In this document: piece by piece, positions 1 through 9,909 of the stretch
Layout: each line of letters opens with the position of its first letter
Position numbering within the stretch: position 1 is the stretch's first letter
Origin: an uncultured Micrococcaceae bacterium
GTDB lineage: Bacteria; Actinomycetota; Actinomycetes; Actinomycetales; Micrococcaceae
NCBI GenBank assembly: GCA_947502645.1
Contig: CANNAD010000002.1
Location: forward strand, 1-64,000
Reading direction: 5' to 3'
DNA length: 64,000 nucleotides
Translations under genes and position numbers: made by a program
The notes under the pieces: model-generated
The model's input: only the letters and a program-made list of their open reading frames with translations
Database searches by the model: none
Told to the model about the DNA's origin: nothing

Positions 1-24
1 CACCGCCGGACACAACCACAGGTA

Positions 25-54
25 CAGGCCCCACACCACACGGTGCGGGGCCTG
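25..54. terminator. Hairpin, probable terminator of the gene upstream of the window
   Basis: A 13-bp stem (25-37 with 42-54, one A-C mismatch) closes on a 4-base loop. There is no T-run on either side. It lies before the first gene of the window, so it probably ends a plus-strand unit whose gene lies outside. Bases 55-234 hold no gene that I can support. Confidence 0.4.
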
Positions 55-234
55 ACCCACTTAACAACCCAAACCACCCCGGCACCATGACGACCACCAA
101 ACGGTTCGGCCACGTCGACTAGACTTGAGCTGACTGGCCCGTGGAGACGACTGGGCCCCAGGGAAATTCCATATCAATAGTGTCGGTCCGGGCCCCACAA
201 TGTGTGCGGTTCAGGACGAGAGGATGAAGCGGCC

Positions 235-1245
235 ATGCCAGAGAACAGCGACCGCCAGGGCGGTCAGGGGCGCAACTTCGGTAAGCGTGAATACGGCAAC
301 GACAAAAGGGACGACGCCAATCGGCCCAAACGTCCCTACTCTCCCCGGGACGGCGCTGGATCAGGTAAATCCGCTGATGGCAGAGGTCCCAAGCGACATG
401 ACGGCCGGCCAGCCTCACCGCGACGGGACGACCGCGCCTCCTCCGGCTGGAAGAAGCCCGAACGCGCAGGAGCCACCGGAGAGGACAGGCCCGCACGCGT
501 CCACAATGCGGCAGATCTCCGAAGTGCCAACCGTGCCGACAGAGAGCGTTCCCCCGAGATCGACGAAGATGTCACAGGGGATGAACTGGACCGCGTCACT
601 CGACGTCAGGTTCAGACCCTTGAAACCCGCAATGCAGAATGGGTCGCGAAGCACCTGGTTATGGCCGGCAGGCTGCTCGACGACGAACCAGCGCTGGCGT
701 TCGAGCATGCACTGGCAGCCAGCCGACGAGGCGGCAGACTTGCAGCAGTTCGTGAAGCAGTGGGGTTGACCGCATACGCTGCAGGTAATTACTCAGAGGC
801 GCTGCGGGAGCTGCGGACCTTCCGTCGTATCAGCGGTTCCAACATTCACCTTCCCTTGATGGCGGACTGTGAACGGGGGCTCGACCGCCCGGACCGCGCA
901 CTCGAGATGGCGCGTTCGGAAGAGGCGTCCACCCTCGACACTGCGGGTCAGGTAGAGATGGCGATTGTGGTCTCGGGTGCGCGACGCGATATGGAGCAGC
1001 CGGAGGCCGCTCTCGCTGCACTGGAGATTCCACAACTGGACCGAAACCGTGCATTTTCATACAGTCCTCGCCTCTTCCGTGCGTACGCGGATGTTCTGAG
1101 CGAGCTGGGTCGAACAGGCGAAGCTGCCGACTGGAATCATCGGGCGCTGGTAGCCGAAGACGCACTCGGTATCGGGGCCAACGCCGAACCAGAGATTCTT
1201 GATCTGGCTGGCGACGAGGAGCCACCGCGTTCCTCGCGACGGTGA
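235..1245 (+). CDS. Conserved actinobacterial protein of unknown function, basic disordered N-terminus and TPR-like helical C-terminus
   Basis: The start ATG at 235 is preceded by GAGAGGA; an in-frame GTG at 202 would add 11 residues with no ribosome site. The first ~100 residues are rich in R, K, D, G, S and P and look disordered. From about residue 115 the chain becomes Ala/Leu/Arg-rich amphipathic helices (for example HLVMAGRLLDDEPALAFEHA) that resemble tetratricopeptide repeats. No catalytic motif is visible. It sits 6 bp before the HAD phosphatase gene and leads the tlyA-nadK-recN run, a placement I associate with a conserved hypothetical TPR protein in Arthrobacter relatives. Function is unknown. 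Confidence 0.75.
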   Translation: MPENSDRQGGQGRNFGKREYGNDKRDDANRPKRPYSPRDGAGSGKSADGRGPKRHDGRPASPRRDDRASSGWKKPERAGATGEDRPARVHNAADLRSANRADRERSPEIDEDVTGDELDRVTRRQVQTLETRNAEWVAKHLVMAGRLLDDEPALAFEHALAASRRGGRLAAVREAVGLTAYAAGNYSEALRELRTFRRISGSNIHLPLMADCERGLDRPDRALEMARSEEASTLDTAGQVEMAIVVSGARRDMEQPEAALAALEIPQLDRNRAFSYSPRLFRAYADVLSELGRTGEAADWNHRALVAEDALGIGANAEPEILDLAGDEEPPRSSRR

Positions 1246-1251
1246 CTACCC

Positions 1252-2265
1252 GTGCACCAGGAAGTTCTGATTGCAGGCTACGACGCAGTCCTGTCTGATC
1301 TGGACGGCGTGGTTTACGCCGGCCCTAACGCGATACCCGGTGCGGTACACGCGTTGCAGTCGGTTTCGACGCGAGGCATATCTCTGGCGTACGTCACCAA
1401 CAATGCGTCCCGGTCACCCGAAGAAGTAGCAGCTCATCTTCGTGAACTTGGCGCTCCAGCAAGTCCTGAACAGGTCTTCGGATCAGCACCTGAGGGAGCG
1501 GCCCTGCTCGCGAACAGGCTGCGGCCCGGATCAACTGTTCTCGTCAGCGGCAGCTCGTATCTCAGAGAGCAAGTCATCGCGGCTGGTCTCACGCCCGTTG
1601 ATTCTGCCGATGACCGTCCGGACGGAGTTATCCAGGGGTTCGACCCATCACTGGCCTGGGCTGATCTGGCTGAAGCTGCCTACGCGGTGGCCAGAGGTGC
1701 TGTCTGGGTAGCAACGAACGCGGACATGAGCCTCCCGGGGAGCAGGGGAACGGCGCCTGGCAATGGCGCTCTTGTGGCTGCAGTCAGTGCTGCTACCGGC
1801 ACGTACCCCGAGGTGGCAGGAAAGCCGGAGGCCCGTTTATTCAACACGGCAGCGAAGCGGTTGAATGCTGAGCGTCCCCTTGTCGTCGGTGATCGGCTGG
1901 ATACGGATATTCGTGGCGGCAACCGGGCGAACATGACGACGGCGCTCGTCCTGACGGGCGTGAACGGCTGGACGGACGCACTGGTTGCGCCATCCTCGGA
2001 TCGTCCCAATCTGTTGCTGCACGATCTGCCCGGTCTGTTCGCACCCTATGAAGCACCCGAAGAGTCCGAGGGTACACAAATTTGCGGGCAAGCCCGTGCC
2101 CACGTTGAGGGGCAGCGGCTGTACGTGGATGGCGACCCAGAGAGCATCGACCTGTGGAGGGCCGCCTGCGCCGCCTGGTGGGCCCGCTGGCCGGACGCGT
2201 CGCCGGCCGTCGTTCCGGAGCTGGTTGTCAACGGCGAGGTTCCCCGGAACGGTGGACTGCTGTGA
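1252..2265 (+). CDS. HAD superfamily class IIA hydrolase (NagD/phosphoglycolate phosphatase-like)
   Basis: Predicted cytoplasmic Mg-dependent phosphatase of the HAD-IIA subfamily, 337 aa. Motif I is SDLDGVVYAG with nucleophile D16 and acid D18, followed by a YVTNNAS motif typical of NagD-type enzymes. GKPEARLF carries the motif III lysine and VVGDRLDTDIRGG is motif IV. About 80 residues follow the catalytic core, longer than in minimal NagD proteins, and could form an extra C-terminal domain. The GTG start lies 6 bp after the previous stop. Its TGA overlaps the GTG of the next small gene, which suggests translational coupling. The substrate cannot be read from sequence; a sugar or glycolate phosphate is likely by family. 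Confidence 0.85.
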   Translation: MHQEVLIAGYDAVLSDLDGVVYAGPNAIPGAVHALQSVSTRGISLAYVTNNASRSPEEVAAHLRELGAPASPEQVFGSAPEGAALLANRLRPGSTVLVSGSSYLREQVIAAGLTPVDSADDRPDGVIQGFDPSLAWADLAEAAYAVARGAVWVATNADMSLPGSRGTAPGNGALVAAVSAATGTYPEVAGKPEARLFNTAAKRLNAERPLVVGDRLDTDIRGGNRANMTTALVLTGVNGWTDALVAPSSDRPNLLLHDLPGLFAPYEAPEESEGTQICGQARAHVEGQRLYVDGDPESIDLWRAACAAWWARWPDASPAVVPELVVNGEVPRNGGLL

Positions 2266-2405
2266 GCGAAGACGAAACCACTGATGACATCTTCGCCGAT
2301 CGGCTGAACGCCCTTGAAGCACTCACACCTCATGATCAGCTTCCGGTTTTCGAGGAAATCCTCACGGAACTGAGTGCCGGGCTGGATCAGAAGGGACAGG
2401 AATAG
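2262..2405 (+). CDS. Small acidic protein of unknown function (47 aa)
   Basis: The GTG at 2262 overlaps the stop of the HAD gene (GTGA) and the frame ends 2 bp before tlyA. The product begins with the acidic stretch SEDETTDDIF and continues as a probable amphipathic helix (FADRLNALEAL, FEEILTELSAGL). It is too short for a domain assignment and has no Cys, signal peptide or membrane segment. Tight packing between two coupled genes is the main evidence that it is real. A helical partner or regulator role is possible but only a guess. Confidence 0.65.
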   Translation: MSEDETTDDIFADRLNALEALTPHDQLPVFEEILTELSAGLDQKGQE

Positions 2406-2407
2406 CC

Positions 2408-3241
2408 GTGACAAGGCTCGATCAGGAGCTGGTTCACCGCGGTATGGCCCGCTCGCGCTCACACGCGGCCGCCCTCGTAGCTGAAGGACGTGTGCTCAGC
2501 AATGGTGTCCCAGCGTGGAAGCCCGCGTTGAAAGTGTCGTCGGAGGACGAGCTGCAGCTGATTGCGGACGGACGCGAAGAGTTTGTCAGCCGTGCAGGCC
2601 GGAAGCTGGCGGACGCGCTTGATGTCTTCACCGCGGTTCAACCACGGGGACTGAGGTGCCTGGACGCCGGAGCCTCCACGGGGGGATTCACCGATGTTCT
2701 GCTGCGGCGGGGCGCGGCCTCGGTGGCCGCCGTCGACGTCGGGCATGGACAGCTCGTGCGCTCTATCCGTGAGGACCCGCGCGTAGAAGTTCATGAAGGC
2801 ACCAACGTGCGGTACCTCGACGTCGCCGCTGTGCAGGGCCCGTTCGAACTCACCGTGGCGGACCTGTCTTTTATATCGCTGACTGTTGTTATGGAGGCGC
2901 TCTGCAGGGCAACACGTCGCGGCGGTTCGTTGCTCCTGATGGTCAAGCCCCAATTCGAGGTGGGCCGTCAGCGGCTGCCGCACACCGGCGTCGTCGTCGA
3001 TGAAATGGACCGGCAGGATGCCGTGGTCAATGTCGTGATCTCGGCGTTGAAAAATGGTGCCTCGCCTGCCGGCCTCGTGCGCAACCCAATTGCAGGACAG
3101 GACGGCAATGTAGAGTTTTTCCTATGGCTGGACAATCCGCTCTCGGTGCTGCCAGCCACCAACGATGATGCAGAAGCGCGCGCGAAAAGCTTTGTCGACG
3201 CCAGCGCGGCCTTTGGCCTGAAAGGGCAGGAACGCAACTGA
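2408..3241 (+). CDS. tlyA: TlyA family rRNA 2'-O-methyltransferase
   Basis: Predicted S-adenosylmethionine-dependent 2'-O-methyltransferase of the TlyA family, known in mycobacteria to modify 16S and 23S rRNA and to influence capreomycin sensitivity. Residues 1-60 form an S4 RNA-binding domain (TRLDQELVHRGMARSR). The SRAGRKL linker at 61-67 leads into an RrmJ-type methyltransferase fold with SAM motif LDAGASTGGFTDVL at 85-98. A VDVGHGQL motif and the MVKPQFE segment with the catalytic-type lysine follow. Length (277 aa) is usual. GTG start 2 bp after the preceding stop. The order tlyA-nadK-recN matches the M. tuberculosis chromosome. Confidence 0.93.
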   Translation: MTRLDQELVHRGMARSRSHAAALVAEGRVLSNGVPAWKPALKVSSEDELQLIADGREEFVSRAGRKLADALDVFTAVQPRGLRCLDAGASTGGFTDVLLRRGAASVAAVDVGHGQLVRSIREDPRVEVHEGTNVRYLDVAAVQGPFELTVADLSFISLTVVMEALCRATRRGGSLLLMVKPQFEVGRQRLPHTGVVVDEMDRQDAVVNVVISALKNGASPAGLVRNPIAGQDGNVEFFLWLDNPLSVLPATNDDAEARAKSFVDASAAFGLKGQERN

Positions 3242-3258
3242 TACGGGAAGGTGAAACT

Positions 3259-4215
3259 GTGGCCAGGAGACGCATATTGGTCCTCGCACACACGGGCCGC
3301 AGAGATGCCATGGAAGCCGCCCAGGAGACGTGCAGCCGGCTGCACGCTGCTGGTCTCGTCCCCGTCATGCAACGCCGCGAACTCATCGACATCCAGAGCA
3401 CCTACGGAGAAGTGACCGCACCCACCGAGATTATCGGTGAGGACGTGGAGCTCTCGGCTCTCGATCTGGTCATGGTGCTCGGCGGCGACGGAACCATTCT
3501 TCGTGCCGCCGAACTCGTCCGGAATTCGAGTGTTCCGCTGCTGGGAGTCAACCTCGGACACGTTGGATTCCTCGCAGAAAGCGAGCGAGGAGATCTCGAA
3601 GACACCGTGCAGTGGGTTGTCGACCGGGACTACATGGTCGAGGAACGAATGACCATCGAGGTGAAGGTCTACTCAGGCAAAGAGCTGATCGCGCACACCT
3701 GGGCGCTGAACGAAGCCGCCGTCGAAAAGGCGGACCGTGAACGCATGCTGGAAGTGGTTGCTGAAGTTGATGGCAGGCCCATCAGTTCTTTTGGATGCGA
3801 CGGCATTGTGATGGCAACGCCCACAGGGTCAACGGCATACGCGTTCTCTGCGGGCGGCCCGGTGGTCTGGCCGGAAGTTGAAGCACTCCTGATGGTGCCC
3901 ATCAGCGCTCATGCCCTGTTCGCGAAACCACTCGTCGTGGCGCCGTCGTCCGTCATCGCCGTCGAGACGCTGACCCGCACCGAAACCCACGGCGTGCTCT
4001 TCTGCGATGGACGCCGAACTTTTGAACTGCCGCCCGGCTCACGCGTAGAAGTCACAAAATCCGAGATACCGGTTCGGCTCGCGCGAACCAGGCAGACGCT
4101 GTTTTCCGAACGGCTGGTCCGCAAGTTCGAACTGCCCACCAGCGGCTGGCGCGGCCCCACAGACCAGACCACGCGCGAGAGCACAATGCCCGCACATCGT
4201 GAGGAGACACCGTGA
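3259..4215 (+). CDS. nadK: NAD kinase
   Basis: Makes NADP from NAD in the cytoplasm using ATP or polyphosphate. The GGDGT motif lies at residues 75-79 within LVMVLGGDGTILRAAEL. The family NE motif (WALNEAAVEK) and the nucleotide-binding TGSTAYAFSAGGPVV segment follow. Length is 318 aa with a short polar tail. GTG start preceded by GGGAAGG. The last four bases overlap the recN start, so the two are likely co-translated. Confidence 0.95.
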   Translation: MARRRILVLAHTGRRDAMEAAQETCSRLHAAGLVPVMQRRELIDIQSTYGEVTAPTEIIGEDVELSALDLVMVLGGDGTILRAAELVRNSSVPLLGVNLGHVGFLAESERGDLEDTVQWVVDRDYMVEERMTIEVKVYSGKELIAHTWALNEAAVEKADRERMLEVVAEVDGRPISSFGCDGIVMATPTGSTAYAFSAGGPVVWPEVEALLMVPISAHALFAKPLVVAPSSVIAVETLTRTETHGVLFCDGRRTFELPPGSRVEVTKSEIPVRLARTRQTLFSERLVRKFELPTSGWRGPTDQTTRESTMPAHREETP

Positions 4216-5954
4216 TAGATGAAATCAGGATCCGCGACCTCGGAGTGATTACTCAGGCAACGCTGCCGCTCGATCCCGGCTTCAACGTCGTGACCGGCGA
4301 AACGGGTGCCGGAAAAACCATGGTGATCACGGCGCTCGGACTCCTGTTGGGCTCGCGCTCAGATGCGGGGTCTGTGCGCATGGGCGCCAAAGCTGCAGCC
4401 GCGGAGTCGGTTGTCCGCGTCCCCGCCCAGGGGAGTGTGGCCCAGAGAGTGTTGGAGGCCGGTGCCGAGCTCGAGAATGAAGTAGACGGATTCGCCGACC
4501 TGACTCTGGTGAGGACCGTCAACGCGGATGGCCGAAGCAGGGCACACGTTGGAGGGCGGACGGCGCCTGTCGGTGTTCTCGGGGAGATCGGAAGTTCGCT
4601 GGTTGCCGTACACGGGCAATCAGATCAGCTCCGGCTCCGAAGCGCAGCTGCGCAGAGAGAGGCGCTGGACAAATTTGCGGGCGACTCCCTACGGGATGTC
4701 CTCCGGGGATATCAGGGAGACTTTCGGCGGTGGAAGGAAGCCAGCACGGAACTTGAAGCCCTCAAACGCGACTCGCGGGAGCGGCTCCGCGAGGCAGAGT
4801 CGCTGCAGCAGGCACTCGAGGAGATCGACGGTGTGGATCCGCAGCCCGGAGAGGACGAAGCCCTCAAGGCAGTAGCAATACGCCTCGGCAACACGGAAGA
4901 ACTTCGGGAAGCAGCAGCCAATGCTCACCAGCGACTCGTCGCAGGCGAGTTTCCTGATGCTTCGGACGCCACCTCCCTGGTGGAAGAGGCCCGCCGCCAT
5001 CTGGAGTTGGCCTCTGAGCACGACCCCGAACTGGGAGAGGCCTCACGGCGTCTTGCCGAGACTGGCATCATCCTGACCGACATCGCTGCCGATCTCGCCA
5101 GTTACACGGCGTCGCTGGACGGGGACGGACCCGGCCGGCTGGCCGAAGTAGACGCCCGCCGCGCAGAGCTGTCCACGTTGATCCGAAAGTACGCGCCCAG
5201 CATCGACGAAGTTCTGGAATGGTCGGCGAAGGCGCGCAGCCGGCTGGAAGAACTCAGCGACGACGGATCGCGGATCGAAAAGCTCGAGCACGAACTCGAG
5301 CAGCTCCATGCTGGGCTGGTCGAGCAGGCAGCGCAGATCACCGGCATACGCGCGGACGCAGCGCGCGAGCTCGAATCCCGCGTGACGGCTGAGCTCGCGG
5401 CACTGGCCATGCCCGACGCATCGCTGCATGTGCAGCTCTCATCGGCCCAGGACCTGACCGTCCATGGTCAGGACGACATCGCGTTGGCACTAGCCCCGCA
5501 TTCGGGTACCGCTCCCCGGCCGTTGGGCAAAGGAGCATCCGGAGGTGAATTGTCCCGGGTCATGCTTGCCATCGAAGTGGTCCTCGCAGAGGTGGACCCG
5601 GTTCCAACATTCGTGTTCGACGAAGTTGACGCCGGCGTCGGAGGTAAGGCCGCCGTCGAGATCGGCCGCCGCCTGGCCATGCTGGCACAGCATGTGCAAG
5701 TCATCGTGGTCACCCACCTGCCCCAGGTAGCAGCTTTTGCGGACCGGCATGTTCGCGTAATCAAGACCTCCAGTGGTGGAAACGACGGGGTGACAGCCAG
5801 CGATGTTGTGACGCTGGACCGGGCAGCCAGGGTCAAAGAGCTCGCCCGCATGCTGGCCGGCCAGGAGGATTCCGCCAGCGCCCGGGCACACGCCGAAGAG
5901 TTGCTCGAGGACGCTGCTAGTTTTGCCGGCGCCCCGGTGCCTGCGCGCCCATGA
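4212..5954 (+). CDS. recN: DNA repair protein RecN
   Basis: SMC-like ATPase acting in double-strand break repair. Walker A GETGAGKT lies at about residues 29-36. A long charged helical region from about 160 to 400 makes the coiled coil. The ABC signature (GASGGELSRVMLA) and Walker B (TFVFDEVDAGVGG) are in the C-terminal third, followed by the HLPQVAAFAD switch region. Length of 580 aa is normal. GTG start overlaps the nadK stop. The intergenic 5955-6036 before pyrG holds no gene. Confidence 0.95.
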   Translation: MIDEIRIRDLGVITQATLPLDPGFNVVTGETGAGKTMVITALGLLLGSRSDAGSVRMGAKAAAAESVVRVPAQGSVAQRVLEAGAELENEVDGFADLTLVRTVNADGRSRAHVGGRTAPVGVLGEIGSSLVAVHGQSDQLRLRSAAAQREALDKFAGDSLRDVLRGYQGDFRRWKEASTELEALKRDSRERLREAESLQQALEEIDGVDPQPGEDEALKAVAIRLGNTEELREAAANAHQRLVAGEFPDASDATSLVEEARRHLELASEHDPELGEASRRLAETGIILTDIAADLASYTASLDGDGPGRLAEVDARRAELSTLIRKYAPSIDEVLEWSAKARSRLEELSDDGSRIEKLEHELEQLHAGLVEQAAQITGIRADAARELESRVTAELAALAMPDASLHVQLSSAQDLTVHGQDDIALALAPHSGTAPRPLGKGASGGELSRVMLAIEVVLAEVDPVPTFVFDEVDAGVGGKAAVEIGRRLAMLAQHVQVIVVTHLPQVAAFADRHVRVIKTSSGGNDGVTASDVVTLDRAARVKELARMLAGQEDSASARAHAEELLEDAASFAGAPVPARP

Positions 5955-6036
5955 CCAGGACCGCGTATGGCGTTGAGCACCTTTTGGCGTCAATCGATGA
6001 AAAACAGCTTCGGTGCGAACCGGTAAGGATGGAAAG

Positions 6037-7740
6037 GTGCTAGGCTCAAATTCCGTGGTGCAGCAAACTAATCCCAGTGAAATTTCCCGCCCCGGTTCGT
6101 CACGGACGACCAAACACATTTTTGTGACGGGCGGTGTTGCTTCCTCACTCGGTAAGGGCCTTACAGCCTCCAGCCTCGGTCACCTCCTGAGAGCACGCGG
6201 CCTGACCGTCACCATGCAAAAGCTCGATCCCTACCTCAATGTGGATCCCGGAACCATGAACCCGTTTCAGCACGGTGAGGTCTTTGTGACCGACGACGGC
6301 GCTGAGACGGACCTCGACATCGGCCACTATGAGCGCTTCCTCGATGAAAATCTTGACGGCTCAGCGAACGTCACCACCGGTCAGGTGTACTCCACCGTGA
6401 TCGCGAAAGAACGTCGCGGCGAGTACTTGGGAGATACCGTTCAGGTTATTCCTCACATCACCGACGAGATCAAGCGGCGCATGCGGCTCCCCTCGGAAGG
6501 TGCCAAAGCGCCGGACGTCATCATCACCGAGATTGGCGGCACGGTGGGCGACATCGAGTCGCAGCCGTTCCTGGAGTCCGCGCGGCAGGTCCGTCAGGAC
6601 GTCGGCCGCAACAACGTGTTCTTCCTTCATGTCTCGCTGGTTCCGTATATTGGTCCTTCGCATGAACTCAAGACCAAGCCAACGCAGCACTCCGTGGCTG
6701 CCTTGCGTTCCATCGGCATCCAGCCTGATGCGATTGTGCTTCGCTCGGACCGCGAAATTCCCTCAGCCATGCGCGACAAGATTGGGCGTATGTGCGACGT
6801 CGACAGGGATGCCGTCATCGGCTGCCCGGATGCGCCGAGCATTTATGACATCCCCGTGACCCTTCATGCTCAGGGCCTCGATGCATACATCGTTCAGGCA
6901 CTTGACCTGAAGTTCAAGGACGTCAGCTGGACCAAGTGGAACAAGCTTCTGGACGCAGTCCACAACCCACGGCACCATGTTGAAATCGCGCTGGTGGGCA
7001 AATACATCGATCTTCCTGATGCTTACCTGTCCGTCACGGAAGCTTTGCGTGCTGGCGGGTTTGCGAACAGCACCAAGGTCAATATCCGTTGGGTTCCCTC
7101 GGATGATTGCGCGACGGAGGCCGGTGCCCTCAAGGCACTCGGCGACGTGGACGCTATCTGCGTGCCGGGCGGCTTTGGTATCCGCGGGCTGGAGGGCAAG
7201 CTGGGTGCGCTCACGTACGCTCGTGAGCACAAGCTCCCGGTTTTGGGCCTCTGCCTTGGGCTCCAGTGCATGGTCATCGAGTACGCCCGTACCGTGGTGG
7301 GACTCGAGGGTGCTTCCTCAACAGAGTTTGAGCCGGACACAAAGTTCCCCGTAATTGCCACCATGGAGGAGCAGCTGGAGATCGTTGCTGGTGAAGGGGA
7401 TATGGGCGGGACTATGAGGCTTGGCCTCTGGGATGCTGCCCTTGAACCCGGTTCTGTGGTCGCGGAGACGTATGGCCGCACGCAGGTCAGTGAACGCCAT
7501 CGCCACCGTTACGAGGTCAACAACCAGTACCGTGAGCAGATAGCCGAGGCTGGTCTGGTGTTCTCGGGAACAACGACGGATGGGAAGCTGGTGGAGTTCG
7601 CTGAGCTCCCCGCCGATGTCCATCCGTACTATGTGGCCACGCAGGCTCACCCTGAATTGAGCTCACGCCCTACCCGCCCGCACCCGCTCTTTGCTGGTTT
7701 GGTGAAGGCTGCCCTCGATTTTCAGGCTGCTAGGCGCTGA
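6037..7740 (+). CDS. pyrG: CTP synthase (glutamine-hydrolysing)
   Basis: Converts UTP to CTP using ATP and glutamine. The N-terminal synthase domain opens with [17 protein letters not shown] and continues with the [20 protein letters not shown] signature. The C-terminal class I glutamine amidotransferase domain has the catalytic Cys in [11 protein letters not shown] and the His/Glu pair in [10 protein letters not shown]. The start is uncertain. GTG 6037 has AAGGA 7 bases upstream. GTG 6055 lies 8 bases after TAGGCT (6041-6046), the layout of a leaderless actinobacterial promoter. GTG 6013 has little support. The next gene starts 1 bp after the stop. Confidence 0.95.
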   Translation: MLGSNSVVQQTNPSEISRPGSSRTTKHIFVTGGVASSLGKGLTASSLGHLLRARGLTVTMQKLDPYLNVDPGTMNPFQHGEVFVTDDGAETDLDIGHYERFLDENLDGSANVTTGQVYSTVIAKERRGEYLGDTVQVIPHITDEIKRRMRLPSEGAKAPDVIITEIGGTVGDIESQPFLESARQVRQDVGRNNVFFLHVSLVPYIGPSHELKTKPTQHSVAALRSIGIQPDAIVLRSDREIPSAMRDKIGRMCDVDRDAVIGCPDAPSIYDIPVTLHAQGLDAYIVQALDLKFKDVSWTKWNKLLDAVHNPRHHVEIALVGKYIDLPDAYLSVTEALRAGGFANSTKVNIRWVPSDDCATEAGALKALGDVDAICVPGGFGIRGLEGKLGALTYAREHKLPVLGLCLGLQCMVIEYARTVVGLEGASSTEFEPDTKFPVIATMEEQLEIVAGEGDMGGTMRLGLWDAALEPGSVVAETYGRTQVSERHRHRYEVNNQYREQIAEAGLVFSGTTTDGKLVEFAELPADVHPYYVATQAHPELSSRPTRPHPLFAGLVKAALDFQAARR

Positions 7741-7741
7741 C

Positions 7742-8386
7742 GTGAGCGCCGACAAACGATCACCCGTCAGCGATGAGCCCAGTCAACGGCAGATCGTTGA
7801 TTCGTCGGTGGTCTTTGAGGGCCATATCTGGAACGTGGTCAAGGACTCCTTTCTGCTTCAGCCCGGTCAGGAACCGTTGACTCGCGAGTACATCGAGCAT
7901 CCAGGGGCTGTGGCTGTCGTCGTTTTGAACGATGACAACGAGGTGCTGCTGATTCGTCAGTACCGGCATCCGGTGCGTATGAACCTGTGGGAGATTCCTG
8001 CTGGTCTGCTGGACGTGGATGGTGAGAATTACCAGTGTGCTGCTGCCCGTGAGCTGGCTGAGGAGGCGGATCTCACGGCAGAGCGGTGGAACGTGCTCAC
8101 CGACATGTTCAATTCGCCCGGATCCTCCGGCGAGGCCATTCGTATTTATCTTGCACGGGGCATCGCGAACGTCCCGAAAGCGGACAGGCACACCCGCACG
8201 GGCGAAGAGTCCGAAATCGAAGCAGCCTGGGTGCCGCTTTCTGATGCCGTAGCAGGAGTGTTTGAAGGGCGGATTCACAATCCCTCTGCTGTTGCCGGCG
8301 TCCTTGCGACTGCGGCTGCCGCTGGTACGGACTTCGCTCATCTGCGTGGGGCTGACGCTCCGTGGCCTGAACACCGCACGCGGTGA
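7742..8386 (+). CDS. Nudix hydrolase, ADP-ribose pyrophosphatase type
   Basis: Predicted hydrolase of ADP-ribose or related nucleoside diphosphates, 214 aa. The Nudix box begins [10 protein letters not shown] and ends RELAEEADL. Compared with GX5EX7REUXEEXGU it has one extra residue between the first G and E, and the late Gly is Asp. Such variation is seen in this subfamily and the RE..EE core is intact. The position between pyrG and xerD matches Rv1700 of M. tuberculosis, a known ADP-ribose pyrophosphatase. GTG start 1 bp after pyrG; the end overlaps the xerD GTG. Confidence 0.88.
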   Translation: MSADKRSPVSDEPSQRQIVDSSVVFEGHIWNVVKDSFLLQPGQEPLTREYIEHPGAVAVVVLNDDNEVLLIRQYRHPVRMNLWEIPAGLLDVDGENYQCAAARELAEEADLTAERWNVLTDMFNSPGSSGEAIRIYLARGIANVPKADRHTRTGEESEIEAAWVPLSDAVAGVFEGRIHNPSAVAGVLATAAAAGTDFAHLRGADAPWPEHRTR

Positions 8387-9339
8387 CCGTCGTAGGGCGC
8401 GAAGCGGGGGGAGTCGCGCGTGCTGTGGAGGATTACCTGCAGCATATGACGGTGGAGCGCGGGTTGGCCCGCAATACGGTGGCAGCGTACCGTCGTGACC
8501 TTGGCCGCTACCGTCTTTTCCTTGAAGGGCGGGAGATTACCGCGGTGCGGCATATCACCCGTCACGATGTCAGTGCTTTTGCGCAGGCTGTGGTGGATGG
8601 GTCCGACGGCGGCTCTGCCTTGAGCGCGCGGTCCGCTGCCCGGACTGTGGTTGCGGTTCGCGGCTTACATAGGTTCTGGGCTCTGGAAGGGTTATCGGAG
8701 AGTGATCCGGCGGCGGACGTTCATCCGCCGGCCCTTGGACAGCGACTTCCCAAAGCGATTTCCATTGCGGAGGTGACCGCGATTCTTGAAGCGGCCAATA
8801 CTGAGTCACCGGCAGGCGCGCGCGACAGGGCACTTCTCGAATTTCTGTATTCCACCGGTGCGCGGATCAGCGAAGCCGTGGGGTTGGACGTTGATGATCT
8901 TTCTATCGATACCTCTCAGGATGGGCCAGCCGTCGTCCGGTTGTTTGGTAAGGGGTCCAAGGAGCGGCTCGTACCCCTGGGTTCTTATGCTGCACGCGCT
9001 CTTGAGACGTATCTCGTGCGCTCAAGACCGTCTCTGGCTGCGAAGGGTAAAGGAACGCCGGCGCTGTTTCTGAACCAGCGCGGAGGCCGTCTCAGCAGGC
9101 AGAGTGCCTGGAGTGTGTTGAAGGCGGCCACGGAGCGCGCCGGAATCACCAAGGACGTGTCACCTCACACCCTTCGGCATTCGTTTGCCACGCACCTGTT
9201 GGAGGGTGGTGCGGACGTCCGGGTTGTCCAGGAGCTGCTCGGTCACGCATCCGTGACAACCACTCAGGTCTACACGCTGATCACGGCGGAGACCCTGCGG
9301 GAGATTTATGCTGCTGCCCACCCGCGGGCCTTGGGCTGA
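8383..9339 (+). CDS. xerD: Site-specific tyrosine recombinase XerD
   Basis: Core recombinase that resolves chromosome dimers at dif with XerC. The N-terminal SAM-like domain (residues ~14-100) contains [19 protein letters not shown]. The catalytic domain carries R161 (STGARISEA), K190 ([12 protein letters not shown]), H262 and R265 ([12 protein letters not shown]), H288 ([14 protein letters not shown]) and nucleophile Y297. All six residues are present, so the enzyme should be active. Length 318 aa. GTG start overlaps the Nudix stop. The housekeeping context argues against a mobile-element integrase. Confidence 0.95.
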   Translation: MTVVGREAGGVARAVEDYLQHMTVERGLARNTVAAYRRDLGRYRLFLEGREITAVRHITRHDVSAFAQAVVDGSDGGSALSARSAARTVVAVRGLHRFWALEGLSESDPAADVHPPALGQRLPKAISIAEVTAILEAANTESPAGARDRALLEFLYSTGARISEAVGLDVDDLSIDTSQDGPAVVRLFGKGSKERLVPLGSYAARALETYLVRSRPSLAAKGKGTPALFLNQRGGRLSRQSAWSVLKAATERAGITKDVSPHTLRHSFATHLLEGGADVRVVQELLGHASVTTTQVYTLITAETLREIYAAAHPRALG

Positions 9340-9344
9340 CGACC

Positions 9345-9842
9345 ATGTCTGCGCGCGCTGTCGTCTTGTGCTTTGTTTTCCGTTCCCACCCGGGGACCGG
9401 GAAGCGTCAGGTGTTACTGGGGTTGAAGAAGACCGGATTTGGGGCAGGCAATGTGGTTGCTCCCGGTGGCAAAGTGGAGGCGGGGGAATCCGAGGCCGAT
9501 GCAGCGTCCCGGGAGTTGTGCGAGGAGACGGGGCTGGACGTTCCAGCTGGCGCACTGACCCGGTTGGGGACTATCGATTTCGTTTTCCCGGCAAGCCCGG
9601 CGTCGGACATGCGGTGCGCGGTCTTTACTGTTCCCTTATCCGCTGTCAGAACGGTGGTGGAGCCGAGGGAATGCGATGAACTGGCGCCGGAATGGCACGA
9701 CGTCGACGCGTTACCTTTCGAGCGCATGTGGGACGATGCGAGGCACTGGCTACCAAAAGTCATGGCAGGGGAGCCGTTCAACGTGACCCTGACACTGAAC
9801 CCGGATAACGTGACGCTCGCCTCTGCGGTCTTTTCGCAGTAA
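9345..9842 (+). CDS. Nudix hydrolase, MutT/8-oxo-dGTP diphosphatase-like
   Basis: A 165-aa Nudix protein. The box starts GGKVEAGESEAD and ends RELCEETGL, a perfect match to the GX5EX7REUXEEXGU pattern. Residues before it (LLGLKKTGFGAGNVVAPGG) resemble MTH1/MutT-type enzymes that clean oxidised purine nucleotides. ATG 5 bp after xerD. It ends at the strong bidirectional terminator at 9860-9896. Substrate is inferred from similarity in motif context only. Confidence 0.85.
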   Translation: MSARAVVLCFVFRSHPGTGKRQVLLGLKKTGFGAGNVVAPGGKVEAGESEADAASRELCEETGLDVPAGALTRLGTIDFVFPASPASDMRCAVFTVPLSAVRTVVEPRECDELAPEWHDVDALPFERMWDDARHWLPKVMAGEPFNVTLTLNPDNVTLASAVFSQ

Positions 9843-9859
9843 ATTCCGGCTCATACAGT

Positions 9860-9896
9860 TGTGGCCGGGATCCTGGCGTACAGGATCCCGGCCACA
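9860..9896. terminator. Bidirectional terminator between mutT-like gene and prpC
   Basis: Perfect 16-bp stem (9860-9875 with 9881-9896) around a 5-base loop, followed by ATTT on the plus strand. It lies between convergent genes ending at 9842 (+) and 9910 (-). Confidence 0.88.
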
Positions 9897-9909
9897 ATTT
9901 CGAGACCTG

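Noticed and set aside
8383-9339. Tyrosine recombinase as integrase of a mobile element next to the 10-kb accessory region
   Set aside because: It has XerD length and motifs and sits in a conserved housekeeping order. No att repeats or other mobility genes were found.
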